From contig JAEOTD010000085.1 of NCBI GenBank assembly GCA_016839995.1, forward strand, positions 1-7,669: a DNA stretch of 7,669 bases, read 5' to 3'. Position numbers and translations under genes: made by a program. This DNA is from Candidatus Hermodarchaeota archaeon (GTDB lineage Archaea > Asgardarchaeota > Hermodarchaeia > Hermodarchaeales > Hermodarchaeaceae). This document shows, piece by piece, positions 1 through 6,140 of the stretch (the stretch's first letter is position 1; every line of letters starts with the position of its first letter). The notes beneath the pieces are model-generated. The model saw nothing but the letters and a program-made list of their open reading frames with translations, ran no database searches and was not told where the DNA came from.

Positions 1-1272
1 CTCTTAGATCGACTTGAGTTCATTCGTGAACGATTTGAAGTCTCACCTTGGAATCGGTATACCGGTCCAGAACAACCCGAACTCCTCATAGTGACCACTG
101 GAACAGGGTGGCTGTACGCCAATGAAGCCCTCCAACTCCTTAAACTCAAAGATAGAGTTGGTGTACTTCGGATTGCCACTGTAACGCCTCTCCCCATTAA
201 ACTCATCAAGAAGATCATCGGTCCTGCAAAGAAACTACTCTTTCTTGAAGAGATCGATCCTTTCCTCGAAACTCAAATCCGAGTCAACATATATGATCTC
301 CCCGAAACACAACGCCCCCCGCTCCACGGAAAACTCTCTGGGGATGTACCACGAGTAGGTGAACTCACCATCGACACAACCATTCAAGCGGTGACGAAAC
401 TACTTGGGATTGATTACAAACCAGTTACAAAAAAATTTCAAACCGCAATTGCTCAGGCTACTGAGGATTTGCCACCTCGCACTCTAACATTTTGTGCAGG
501 CTGTCCCCATCGTGCTGCCTATCTTGCTATCCACAGGGCAATCAAACGCAATAAAAACAGAGGGTTTGTCACAGGGGATATCGGATGCTATTCCCTTGGG
601 GCCTTTTATCATGAGCTCATGCAAAATCAGCATGCAATGGGAACAGGAGTAGGACTTGCGAGCGGATTTGGACACCTTAAGCAATTTGGCTTAAACGACC
701 CAGTTATTGCCGTTATTGGTGACTCCACACTCTATCATGCTGGTCTCCCCGCGCTCGTAAACATTTCCTATTCTCAGTCCAATGCAACCATCTGTATCCT
801 CGATAATCAAGCAACAGCAATGACCGGATTTCAACCCCATCCAGGAACAGGAACCGACGCTAGTGGACAACCAACCCCAACTATTGATATCAAAGAGCTA
901 CTCCAAAGTATTGGTTTTAAAGTCATCATCATTGACCCCTTCAACCTCAAAGCTGCAACCGATGCAGTGTATAACGCCATAACATCCAAAGGAAGTCAGG
1001 CAATTATCTTTCAAAGAGCTTGCCCCCTATCAGTGAAACAACCAACAGCGAAACTTCAATCCATCGTCCACATTGACAAAACTAAATGCCGAGGAGAAGA
1101 ATGCCGCATCTGTCTGACTGAACTCAACTGCCCTGCCCTTGTGTGGGACTCGCAAGAACAGCTTGTAGTAGTCGATACTGCACTCTGTGTAGGCTGTGAC
1201 GTTTGCATTCAAGTGTGCCCACACCACGCCATCACATCCCATTCAATAACAACTACGGGGGACTCATCATGA
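1..1272 (+). CDS. iorA: Indolepyruvate:ferredoxin oxidoreductase alpha subunit, 5'-truncated by the window edge
   Basis: Catalytic subunit that oxidatively decarboxylates aryl-2-oxo acids such as indolepyruvate to aryl-acetyl-CoA, reducing ferredoxin in the cytoplasm; partner of IorB. The frame is open from base 1, so the GTG at 91 is internal and roughly the first 200 residues are missing (the family is about 600-650 residues; 423 are present). Numbering from the first visible codon, it starts in the transketolase C-terminal-like domain. The TPP-binding domain follows, with C165-AG-C168-PH, GDIGCYSLG at 192-200, GDS at 240-242 and the paired DN at 268-269, matching the GD-x-N ThDP motif. The C-terminus carries two 4Fe-4S motifs: C363, C368, C371, C377-P, and C396, C399, C402, C406-P. 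The first has four residues between its first two cysteines rather than the usual two. The stop overlaps the iorB start as ATGA, indicating translational coupling. Confidence 0.95.
   Translation, partial: LLDRLEFIRERFEVSPWNRYTGPEQPELLIVTTGTGWLYANEALQLLKLKDRVGVLRIATVTPLPIKLIKKIIGPAKKLLFLEEIDPFLETQIRVNIYDLPETQRPPLHGKLSGDVPRVGELTIDTTIQAVTKLLGIDYKPVTKKFQTAIAQATEDLPPRTLTFCAGCPHRAAYLAIHRAIKRNKNRGFVTGDIGCYSLGAFYHELMQNQHAMGTGVGLASGFGHLKQFGLNDPVIAVIGDSTLYHAGLPALVNISYSQSNATICILDNQATAMTGFQPHPGTGTDASGQPTPTIDIKELLQSIGFKVIIIDPFNLKAATDAVYNAITSKGSQAIIFQRACPLSVKQPTAKLQSIVHIDKTKCRGEECRICLTELNCPALVWDSQEQLVVVDTALCVGCDVCIQVCPHHAITSHSITTTGDSS
1257..1262 (+). promoter_or_regulatory. Shine-Dalgarno site of iorB
   Basis: GGGGGA lies six bases before the ATG at 1269, inside the last codons of iorA. 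It decides the iorB start against the upstream TTG at 1203. Confidence 0.6.
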
Positions 1273-1931
1273 CCCCAACGACGAGAACACCCAATATTCC
1301 CCAAAATCGTCCATTCAATCTCATCGTTGCTGGTGTCGGAGGACAAGGCATCCTCTTAGCAGCCCGACTCATAGCACAAGCTGCAACCCTTGATGGGCTC
1401 ACCGTAAGCGTTGGTGAAACTTTTGGCGCATCACGACGCGGAGGCACCGTTCTGTCCCACATCCGCCTCAGCAAACCTAAAACTAAAGGATCGAGCCTAC
1501 GAAAAATCGCCCTCGCTGGCTCACTTGTTCCCCTCAATATGGCAGATGTTGTTATTGGTCTAGAACCCCTTGAAGCCCTCCGTGCAGCCAACTATCTCAA
1601 TCCCAAAAGTCAAGTTCTCCTCAACGAACACCTCCAACCCCCCGTCGAAGTCATTGCCAGTAAAGCGTCCTCTCCATCCTTTTCTGAAATTAAGTCCCGG
1701 CTCACAAAATTAACAGCAAAGCTGTGGACGGTAAACGCCTTCCATCTAGCAAGCCAAGCTGGGGAAGTTCGAACTGCAAATACGGTGATGATTGGAGCCC
1801 TTGCAGGATTACAAATCACTCCCATCACACAGAATACCTTTGAAACAGTCCTTCAATCCCAATTTCGGATCAAGGCAATACAAACTACGAATACCAAAGC
1901 CTTTCAGCTAGGTCTGAAAGCGTTTAGCTAG
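1269..1931 (+). CDS. iorB: Indolepyruvate:ferredoxin oxidoreductase beta subunit
   Basis: Small subunit of the IorAB complex, in the pyruvate ferredoxin oxidoreductase gamma-domain family. It has the glycine-rich GVGGQG at residues 22-27 and, further on, E50 followed by the conserved RRGG (56-59) and SHIR (63-66) that characterise this domain. MIGALAGL near the C-terminus is also typical. The length of 220 residues is normal for IorB. The ATG at 1269 is chosen over an upstream in-frame TTG at 1203 because a G-rich SD (GGGGGA, 1257-1262) sits at the right distance and because it forms the ATGA overlap with iorA. The N-terminal 14 residues (TPTTRTPNIPQNRP) are a low-complexity extension before the Rossmann-like strand. 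It ends in a convergent 8-base overlap with the next gene. Confidence 0.94.
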   Translation: MTPTTRTPNIPQNRPFNLIVAGVGGQGILLAARLIAQAATLDGLTVSVGETFGASRRGGTVLSHIRLSKPKTKGSSLRKIALAGSLVPLNMADVVIGLEPLEALRAANYLNPKSQVLLNEHLQPPVEVIASKASSPSFSEIKSRLTKLTAKLWTVNAFHLASQAGEVRTANTVMIGALAGLQITPITQNTFETVLQSQFRIKAIQTTNTKAFQLGLKAFS

Positions 1932-2475
1932 ATTTCTTCTTTGAAGTCGGGGACCTTTTTCGACGTTTCTTCGTCTTAGGATGAGTCGGTGAAGAAGTTG
2001 ATTTCCACTCAGAAGCACCAACTTTCAACGACTCTGGTTTGTCTTCTGAACGTGTTGTAATCACACAATCATTTTCCACAATGTCAGAGGAGACTGGAAG
2101 ATTCAGTTGCTCACAGACCAGAGCCCTCGTTGCGTGTATACAATCCCGTGGGTGACACAACGCAAGACGTAGTCCCAAGGTATCTTCAACATAATTTGGA
2201 ACCCACGACCTTCCTGCCCGTGGCAAATCATAGAATGGATACACAAAAAGAATCGCTGGAAACTCAGCACGCTGCGCTTTCACCGCATTATACAACACAC
2301 GAGCAAACAGCCATTTCCGTGACCGTTCAAACTCCACCGCAAGAAGACGCTGCGAACCCTTCGTAATGGCATAATCAATGCGTGTACGATCAGGTGTTCG
2401 AAACTCAGACCACCCCTCAACGCCTAGTTCCCCAACCACCTCAACAAGTCCTGCAACCAAGGCCTTAACACGCAT
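1924..2475 (-). CDS. Uncharacterised protein, candidate PD-(D/E)XK-like nuclease fold with basic tail
   Basis: I do not recognise a named family. The first 80 residues resemble the core of restriction-endonuclease-like proteins: an N-terminal helix with acidic residues (E12, E16), a strand with D34 (RIDYAI), then a hydrophobic strand ending in E48-F49-E50 (LLAVEFER), with N63 and K66 on a following helix and a buried strand AILFVYP at 74-80. The E-x-E in place of E-x-K is a variant, so catalytic activity is unproven. The last 40 or so residues look disordered and end in a Lys/Arg-rich stretch (KTKKRRKRS, then KKK) that could bind nucleic acid. The ATG at 2475 is preferred because GGGTG (2484-2488) lies eight bases upstream; the alternative TTG at 2490 has no room for an SD. 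Its stop overlaps the end of iorB tail-to-tail. It diverges from the small genes starting at 2567. Confidence 0.75.
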   Translation of the reverse strand: MRVKALVAGLVEVVGELGVEGWSEFRTPDRTRIDYAITKGSQRLLAVEFERSRKWLFARVLYNAVKAQRAEFPAILFVYPFYDLPRAGRSWVPNYVEDTLGLRLALCHPRDCIHATRALVCEQLNLPVSSDIVENDCVITTRSEDKPESLKVGASEWKSTSSPTHPKTKKRRKRSPTSKKKSS

Positions 2476-2566
2476 CGAACGAACACCCAAACTCCATCAC
2501 TTCAATAGCTGATTCCATTAATTATTTATTCCGTAGTTACTCTAATCTAGCTCGGAGGGAGAAAGC
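2476..2566. promoter_or_regulatory. Divergent promoter region with shared A/T-rich box
   Basis: An A/T-rich box at about 2516-2530 (ATTAATTATTTATT) lies between the divergent nuclease-like gene and the first small gene. Using the usual archaeal spacing of about 26 bases from TATA centre to transcript start, it would give starts near 2496 on the minus strand (21-base leader) and near 2550 on the plus strand, just before the GGAGG. This is inferred from position only. Confidence 0.45.
2554..2560 (+). promoter_or_regulatory. Strong Shine-Dalgarno site with no ATG after it
   Basis: GGAGGGA is one of the best SD matches in the window. The codon at the expected distance (2567, eight bases after GGAGG) is ATC. 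No ATG, GTG or TTG occurs in that frame between the upstream stop (2543) and the ATG at 2630. It supports translation beginning, or once having begun, at 2567. Confidence 0.65.
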
Positions 2567-2791
2567 ATCAACACCCCCAATCAGAATAGTAGGCGAAAAA
2601 AACGAGATTGGGTTGCTTATATTGAAGCAATGCGTGGTCCTCTCAGCAGCTTACCTGTAGATACCCAAAAAACAGAGGCTAAACATTCTCGAAAACGTGC
2701 AGAGGCTCGATTCTTTGCAAGAGAGAACCACTCTTCGATGAAACGCTCAGCTTTTCATCTAACGAAATTGCTAAACCGTCAATCGGGATAA
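2567..2791 (+). CDS. Small protein of unknown function, upstream paralogue, start codon ATC or mutated
   Basis: This 74-codon frame is homologous to the gene that follows. From its Trp (residue 15) onward a hand alignment over 58 positions without gaps gives about 27 identities, including W-x-AYI-x-AMRG-x-LSS, P-x-D, RAE-x-R and AF-x-L. The frame is open from 2546 to the TAA at 2789, and the similarity begins well before the only in-frame ATG (2630), which falls inside the conserved AMRG. Translation must therefore start upstream, and the best-placed codon is ATC at 2567 behind a strong SD. Either this is a rare non-canonical start, or a point change has destroyed an ATG and the copy is decaying, or the base is a sequencing error. 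The product is basic and probably helical. No known domain is recognised. Confidence 0.6.
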   Translation: MNTPNQNSRRKKRDWVAYIEAMRGPLSSLPVDTQKTEAKHSRKRAEARFFARENHSSMKRSAFHLTKLLNRQSG

Positions 2792-2841
2792 GCGAAAGTT
2801 AATCAATCCCTCCTTAGAACAATAAACTGGGTAGGTATCTA

Positions 2842-3123
2842 ATGCATCAACTCAATTATGGCAAGCTTCGGATTGAAGAGAAAACACTTCAAGAAGATGA
2901 TGCTGCAAAGATTGCTGCACAAAAACGATGGGATGCCTATATTGCGGCAATGCGCGGATATCTATCAAGTCATCCCCTAGACATCAACAAAGTCGATGCC
3001 CATTTCGCGCGCATGCGAGCTGAAGAACGCATATGGGCCGACCGGGATGAACGTAAAGTCCGTCGAAGAGCCTTTCTTCTAGCACTGATTCTAAGTCGGT
3101 ATACACCCACCTCCGGTGCATAG
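2842..3123 (+). CDS. Small charged helical protein of unknown function, downstream paralogue
   Basis: A 93-residue protein rich in Arg, Asp and Glu. It has an N-terminal segment of about 28 residues absent from the upstream copy, then the shared region from W30 to R86 with AYI-x-AMRG (32-39), LSS (41-43), RAE-x-R (59-63) and RRRAFLLALILSR (74-86). No signal peptide, cysteine pair or known motif is visible; the pattern suggests two or three amphipathic helices. The ATG at 2842 follows a weak AGGT at 2833-2836. It starts 50 bases after the upstream paralogue on the same strand, so they are probably co-transcribed. Conservation between the two copies, with changes concentrated outside the shared core, supports real coding. 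The function is unknown. Confidence 0.75.
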   Translation: MHQLNYGKLRIEEKTLQEDDAAKIAAQKRWDAYIAAMRGYLSSHPLDINKVDAHFARMRAEERIWADRDERKVRRRAFLLALILSRYTPTSGA

Positions 3124-3207
3124 ACAAAAAATCACTCAAATATCCAAGGCAGCGCCGACAGGTTCAAAAATCAATGCACATATTGTCAGAGCGAGAGCAC
3201 CACTCAT

Positions 3208-3212
3208 GGAGG
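3208..3212 (+). promoter_or_regulatory. Shine-Dalgarno site deciding the start at 3220
   Basis: GGAGG seven bases before the ATG at 3220, matching the archaeal anti-SD. Confidence 0.65.
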
Positions 3213-3219
3213 CACCTTG

Positions 3220-3486
3220 ATGAAAAAAACGAAGGACAAATGGACTGCCATTGGCATGACGGCACAAACCAAAAAACGGTTCGTGGCCATGAAAAAAGCC
3301 TTTGAGAAAAGCCTGGGGATGGGTCCCCAGACCTGGGATAATTTCCTCAACGCACTTTTGGATTTAGGTCCCCTCACTTGGAATTTTCTAATCAAAGAAT
3401 CTGTCAAAGGACTTCAAGCCTCGATGCAACCATGTCCCTTTCCTCAACCCAAGACAGGGCAAACAAAAGGCACTCCCTCTACCTAA
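3220..3486 (+). CDS. Small protein, ribbon-helix-helix-like
   Basis: An 88-residue protein starting at ATG 3220, preceded by GGAGG (3208-3212) at a seven-base spacing; an adjacent in-frame TTG at 3217 is less well placed. Residues 7-13 (KWTAIGM) can form a short strand, 15-30 a basic amphipathic helix (QTKKRFVAMKKAFEK), and 37-48 a second helix (TWDNFLNALLDL). This strand-helix-helix order with a polar Thr-x-x-x-Lys start to the first helix resembles CopG/VapB-like DNA-binding proteins, which often regulate themselves or act as antitoxins. The assignment rests on pattern only. The segments GPQTWDNFL (34-42) and GPLTWNFL (50-57) form an internal near-repeat. The C-terminal 20 residues are Pro/Gln/Thr-rich and probably disordered. 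It lies 96 bases after the paralogue pair, on the same strand. Confidence 0.7.
   Translation: MKKTKDKWTAIGMTAQTKKRFVAMKKAFEKSLGMGPQTWDNFLNALLDLGPLTWNFLIKESVKGLQASMQPCPFPQPKTGQTKGTPST
3313..3330 (+). repeat. Perfect GC-rich hairpin inside the ribbon-helix-helix-like gene
   Basis: CTGGGGA (3313-3319) and TCCCCAG (3324-3330) are exact inverted repeats around a four-base loop TGGG. A second overlapping inverted repeat, CCCAG/CTGGG (3326-3330 and 3333-3337), competes with it. It lies within codons 32-37 and encodes the Gly-rich turn between the two predicted helices, so it could simply reflect Gly/Pro codons. Confidence 0.6.
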
Positions 3487-3603
3487 CCTTTGATTTGTAT
3501 TCCAACACTATGTTCTTGTCTTTCATCGGAAACCTCAAGAGCCCCCATGAGAATAAATTCCTAAAAAAATGGGTTCATTGGGTTAGTCAGAGGGATTTCT
3601 CAC
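3487..3603 (+). promoter_or_regulatory. Leader region of the SoxB-like gene
   Basis: This is a non-coding gap of 117 bases. AATAAATT near 3552-3559 and the A-run near 3562-3568 are possible TATA elements. AGAGGGA at 3589-3595 is an SD about eight bases before the ATG at 3604. No terminator hairpin is evident after the preceding gene. Confidence 0.35.
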
Positions 3604-5055
3604 ATGTCTGAAAAACAGAATCTTACTATTCTCCAACTTAACGACACTCATGGCTACCTTGAACCACACCACGAGATTTTCTGGAAAAGCGGACGTACTA
3701 CTACGCGAAAAGTTGGCGGTTTCGCACGCATGGCTACTCTCCTTAGCCAATTTGAAGTTGATCATCCTAATTCAATACTCACCCTAGATAATGGCGATAC
3801 AATACACGGTACATATGCGGCTATGAAAAACAACGGGAAAGCAATGATTCCCATCCTTAACGCCCTAGCAATTGATGCAATGACTGCACACTGGGAATTT
3901 GTCTATGGGCCAGCTGATTTCCAGAGCTTAACTCACCAGCTCAACTACCCAATGCTCGCTATCAACTGCTACTCAAAAGACACCAAAACCCCGATTTTTT
4001 CTCCTGGCACAATTATTGAACGTAACGGATTACACGTCGGCATAATTGGCATCGCTAATAACACCGTTGACAAAACCATGCCCCCCTCCTTTAGTGATGG
4101 CATATATTTCACTCTCGGTAATGACGAACTTCCCAACTACATTTCACACCTTCGGGAAAAAGAACGGGTCGACCTAGTGGTTGTCTTATCCCATCTGGGT
4201 TATCCCCAAGACCTTAAACTCGTCTCCGAAGTTGATGGAATTGATGTCCTCCTTAGTGGTCACACTCATAACCGATTACACGAACCAGTTGTAGTGAATA
4301 GGGCAGTAATCATTCAATCTGGTAGTCACGCTTCCTTCCTTGGAAAACTCGACCTAAAAATTATTGATAAACGTGTCAAAAATTTCCGCCACCAACTTCT
4401 TACTATTGAAGAAGCCATTTCCCCCAATTCTGCAATCCAAGACATGATTTCAGGGATTCTTTCAACCTCCGAACAATCCAAACTTTATGCGGTCGTAGGT
4501 CAAACGCGGAGCACTCTGAGTCGATGGCGTTCACTCGAATCCACGATGGATAATCTTCTGCTCCAAGCCTGTCAAGAAGCCAGTGACACAGATCTCGCCT
4601 TCTGCAATGGGTGGCGATTCGGCGCTCCCATACCACCTGGAGATGTGACTTTAAACGACCTCTATAACATCATCCCCCATAACCCTCCCCTCTCCGTTTG
4701 TGACATCAAAGGCAAAGAACTCTGGCAAATGATGGAAGACAACCTCGAAAACACCTATTCACGGGACCCCTACCGCCAGCAAGGTGGTTACGTTAAACGG
4801 TGCCTTGGACTGAACATCTACTTTAAAATCGAGAACCCTTATCGCAAACGCATCCAAGAATTTTTCATAGGTGGACAACCACTCGACCCTGCTAAGACCT
4901 ATCAGACCTGCTTTCTCACCGTTCAAAGTATCCCTGCTCACTACGGGACCAACCGTCGTAATCTCAATATCACTGCCGTTGATGTTCTCAAAAAGTACTT
5001 CAAGAAACACAGTCCAGTACATTCCACACTGAAACAAACCCTCATTCCAATCTAA
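3604..5055 (+). CDS. SoxB/5'-nucleotidase family two-domain metallohydrolase, cytoplasmic
   Basis: 483 residues. The N-terminal calcineurin-like metallophosphoesterase domain shows D14-T-H16-G, G64-D65 in LDNGD, H96, LSH197LG and the GH220-T-H222 ligands, a complete dimetal site. Residues 300-465 form a 5'-nucleotidase C-terminal domain, with NGWRFGAPI (335-343) and the QQGG loop at 392-395. The usual GNHEFD motif of UshA-type nucleotidases is replaced by AHWEF (95-99), so a His takes the metal-binding Asn position and a Trp the catalytic His. The HWEF motif, NG-x-RFG and DPY-x-QQGG together are what I recall of SoxB thiosulfohydrolases. SoxB is periplasmic and longer. Here there is no signal peptide and no sox gene nearby, so the substrate (nucleotide, cyclic nucleotide, sulfur ester or other) is open. 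It ends nine bases from the convergent aminotransferase gene. Confidence 0.9.
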   Translation: MSEKQNLTILQLNDTHGYLEPHHEIFWKSGRTTTRKVGGFARMATLLSQFEVDHPNSILTLDNGDTIHGTYAAMKNNGKAMIPILNALAIDAMTAHWEFVYGPADFQSLTHQLNYPMLAINCYSKDTKTPIFSPGTIIERNGLHVGIIGIANNTVDKTMPPSFSDGIYFTLGNDELPNYISHLREKERVDLVVVLSHLGYPQDLKLVSEVDGIDVLLSGHTHNRLHEPVVVNRAVIIQSGSHASFLGKLDLKIIDKRVKNFRHQLLTIEEAISPNSAIQDMISGILSTSEQSKLYAVVGQTRSTLSRWRSLESTMDNLLLQACQEASDTDLAFCNGWRFGAPIPPGDVTLNDLYNIIPHNPPLSVCDIKGKELWQMMEDNLENTYSRDPYRQQGGYVKRCLGLNIYFKIENPYRKRIQEFFIGGQPLDPAKTYQTCFLTVQSIPAHYGTNRRNLNITAVDVLKKYFKKHSPVHSTLKQTLIPI

Positions 5056-5064
5056 GAAAGCCAC

Positions 5065-5964
5065 TCACTTCGTTTTCGGGAACACCAACGTCCCATACTC
5101 CGGATTCTTGCGTCGTTTCACATATTCTGATAAGAGCTTCTGAGTCACCGGACCCGGCGCCTTTGAACCAATGGACTGATCATTAATACTTCGTACCGGA
5201 GTAATCTCACCCATCGTCCCGCACAGAAACACTTCTTCAGCCATTAACAACTGGAATGGTGTCATATCCCTTTCAAAAACTGGGAACCCTAAATCCCGCG
5301 CAATATCCAAAACAAACCGTCGGGTAATGCTATCCAAGATACTTGCAGTTAACGGTGGCGCATGTAACGCCCCGTTCCAAACAGCAACCAATGTAGTCCC
5401 CGTGGCTTCCGCCACGAACCCACGTTGATCCAAGATAATCGCGTCGTCAGCTCCCTGCCGATTCGCCTCAATAGTCGCCTGAACACTGTTCAAGTAGTTC
5501 AACGATTTGATTTCATGACTCGTTGAATCCGGGGCTTGCCTTCGGATACTAGAAATAATGGTTGTGATTCCATTTGTTGCATCATGTCCATGCATCGGCT
5601 CAATCTGAATGTTGATAATCACCACCGATGCTTTAGGACATTTCTTCGGATTCACTCCCAAATCGCCTTTTCCCCGGGTCACAAGCAACCGAATGTAGGA
5701 GTCCTGAAACCCGTTGCGTTGTAACGTTTCTAACAAAGCTGCTTTCATAGCGGCCTTCTTGAGGGGGATCGTCAACCACATTGCCATAGCACTCCGATAC
5801 AAACGGTCCAGATGTGCATCGAGCTTGAACACCACGCCATCATAGACGCGGATGCCTTCAAAGATGCCATCACCGTAGAGGAGGCCATGGTCAAATACCG
5901 AGATCTTCGCTTCTTGACTCGGTATGAATTCACCATCAATGTAAACAACTGGATCTATTGTCAT
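5065..5964 (-). CDS. ilvE: Branched-chain amino acid aminotransferase (PLP class IV)
   Basis: Transfers the amino group between Leu/Ile/Val and 2-oxoglutarate in the cytoplasm, the last step of branched-chain synthesis and the first of breakdown. The 299 residues match the archaeal/bacterial IlvE length. Visible motifs are the N-terminal YIDGEFIP (9-16), DHGLLYGDGIFEGIRVYDG (25-43), the PLP-binding K153 in EIKSLNYLNS, E186 in the EATGTTL segment that contacts the cofactor ring, SILDSITR (208-215), and EVFLCGTMGEITPV (244-257), all arranged as in the family. The start ATG follows GGTGGA (5970-5975) by a short spacer. The fold type IV family also includes D-amino acid transaminase and ADC lyase, but the full motif set favours a branched-chain enzyme. 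It diverges from an Lrp/AsnC gene, a plausible regulator. Confidence 0.92.
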   Translation of the reverse strand: MTIDPVVYIDGEFIPSQEAKISVFDHGLLYGDGIFEGIRVYDGVVFKLDAHLDRLYRSAMAMWLTIPLKKAAMKAALLETLQRNGFQDSYIRLLVTRGKGDLGVNPKKCPKASVVIINIQIEPMHGHDATNGITTIISSIRRQAPDSTSHEIKSLNYLNSVQATIEANRQGADDAIILDQRGFVAEATGTTLVAVWNGALHAPPLTASILDSITRRFVLDIARDLGFPVFERDMTPFQLLMAEEVFLCGTMGEITPVRSINDQSIGSKAPGPVTQKLLSEYVKRRKNPEYGTLVFPKTK

Positions 5965-6077
5965 TGGAATCCACCACTATTATATAAGAGATGAGAAGAA
6001 TCCGTCAAAATCGAACGAAATAAATGTTGGAACCACCAGCACTTTTTAAGGGAATGACTGAATCAGGCTATAATGTG

Positions 6078-6100
6078 CTCAGAAACCAACTGGTTCTGAG
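6078..6100. repeat. Inverted repeat upstream of lrp, candidate operator
   Basis: The 7-base arms CTCAGAA and TTCTGAG pair exactly, and CC/GG extends them with one bulged A. Overlapping it, CTGGT (6090-6094) and ACCAG (6104-6108) form a second inverted repeat that uses part of the same sequence. Lrp/AsnC proteins bind imperfect palindromes in their own promoters, so autoregulation is plausible. Confidence 0.5.
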
Positions 6101-6128
6101 CCGACCAGAGTTCCCCTTAAAATGTTCC

Positions 6129-6136
6129 GGAAGTGA
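6129..6136 (+). promoter_or_regulatory. Shine-Dalgarno site deciding the lrp start
   Basis: GGAAGTGA matches GGAGGTGA at all but one position and ends four bases before ATG 6141. It overlaps an 8-base palindrome TTCCGGAA (6125-6132) that could partly hide it. Confidence 0.6.
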
Positions 6137-6140
6137 CACA

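Larger units (their letters stand above)
5965..6140. promoter_or_regulatory. Divergent ilvE/lrp intergenic control region
   Basis: The 176 bases between the two starts hold several A/T boxes: TTATATAA near 5980-5987, ATTTATTT on the minus strand at 6018-6025, and TTTTTAAGG at 6042-6050 on the plus strand. By archaeal spacing, the 6018-6025 box suits ilvE (start near 5996). The 6042-6050 box suits lrp (start near 6072), which would place the inverted repeat at 6078 immediately downstream of the transcript start. TTATATAA lies too near the ilvE ATG for a normal leader in that direction. All placements are inferred. Confidence 0.5.

Noticed and set aside
91..1272. GTG at 91 as the real start of iorA
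   Set aside because: The frame is open to base 1 and the upstream residues continue the domain; the gene is simply cut by the window edge.
1253..1591. A 112-residue minus-strand open frame opposite iorB
   Set aside because: Arg/Pro-rich shadow translation of a conserved gene.
3378..3611. A 77-residue plus-strand open frame overlapping two genes
   Set aside because: It overlaps the 3' end of the ribbon-helix-helix-like gene in another frame, crosses the leader of the SoxB-like gene, and lacks an SD.
5056..5064. Terminator between the convergent SoxB-like and ilvE genes
   Set aside because: The gap is nine bases with no T-run or hairpin; termination must lie within the opposing genes.
6024..6140. 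An N-terminal extension of 39 residues on the Lrp protein from ATG 6024
   Set aside because: No family resemblance, promoter-like boxes and an inverted repeat lie within it, and a good SD precedes ATG 6141.
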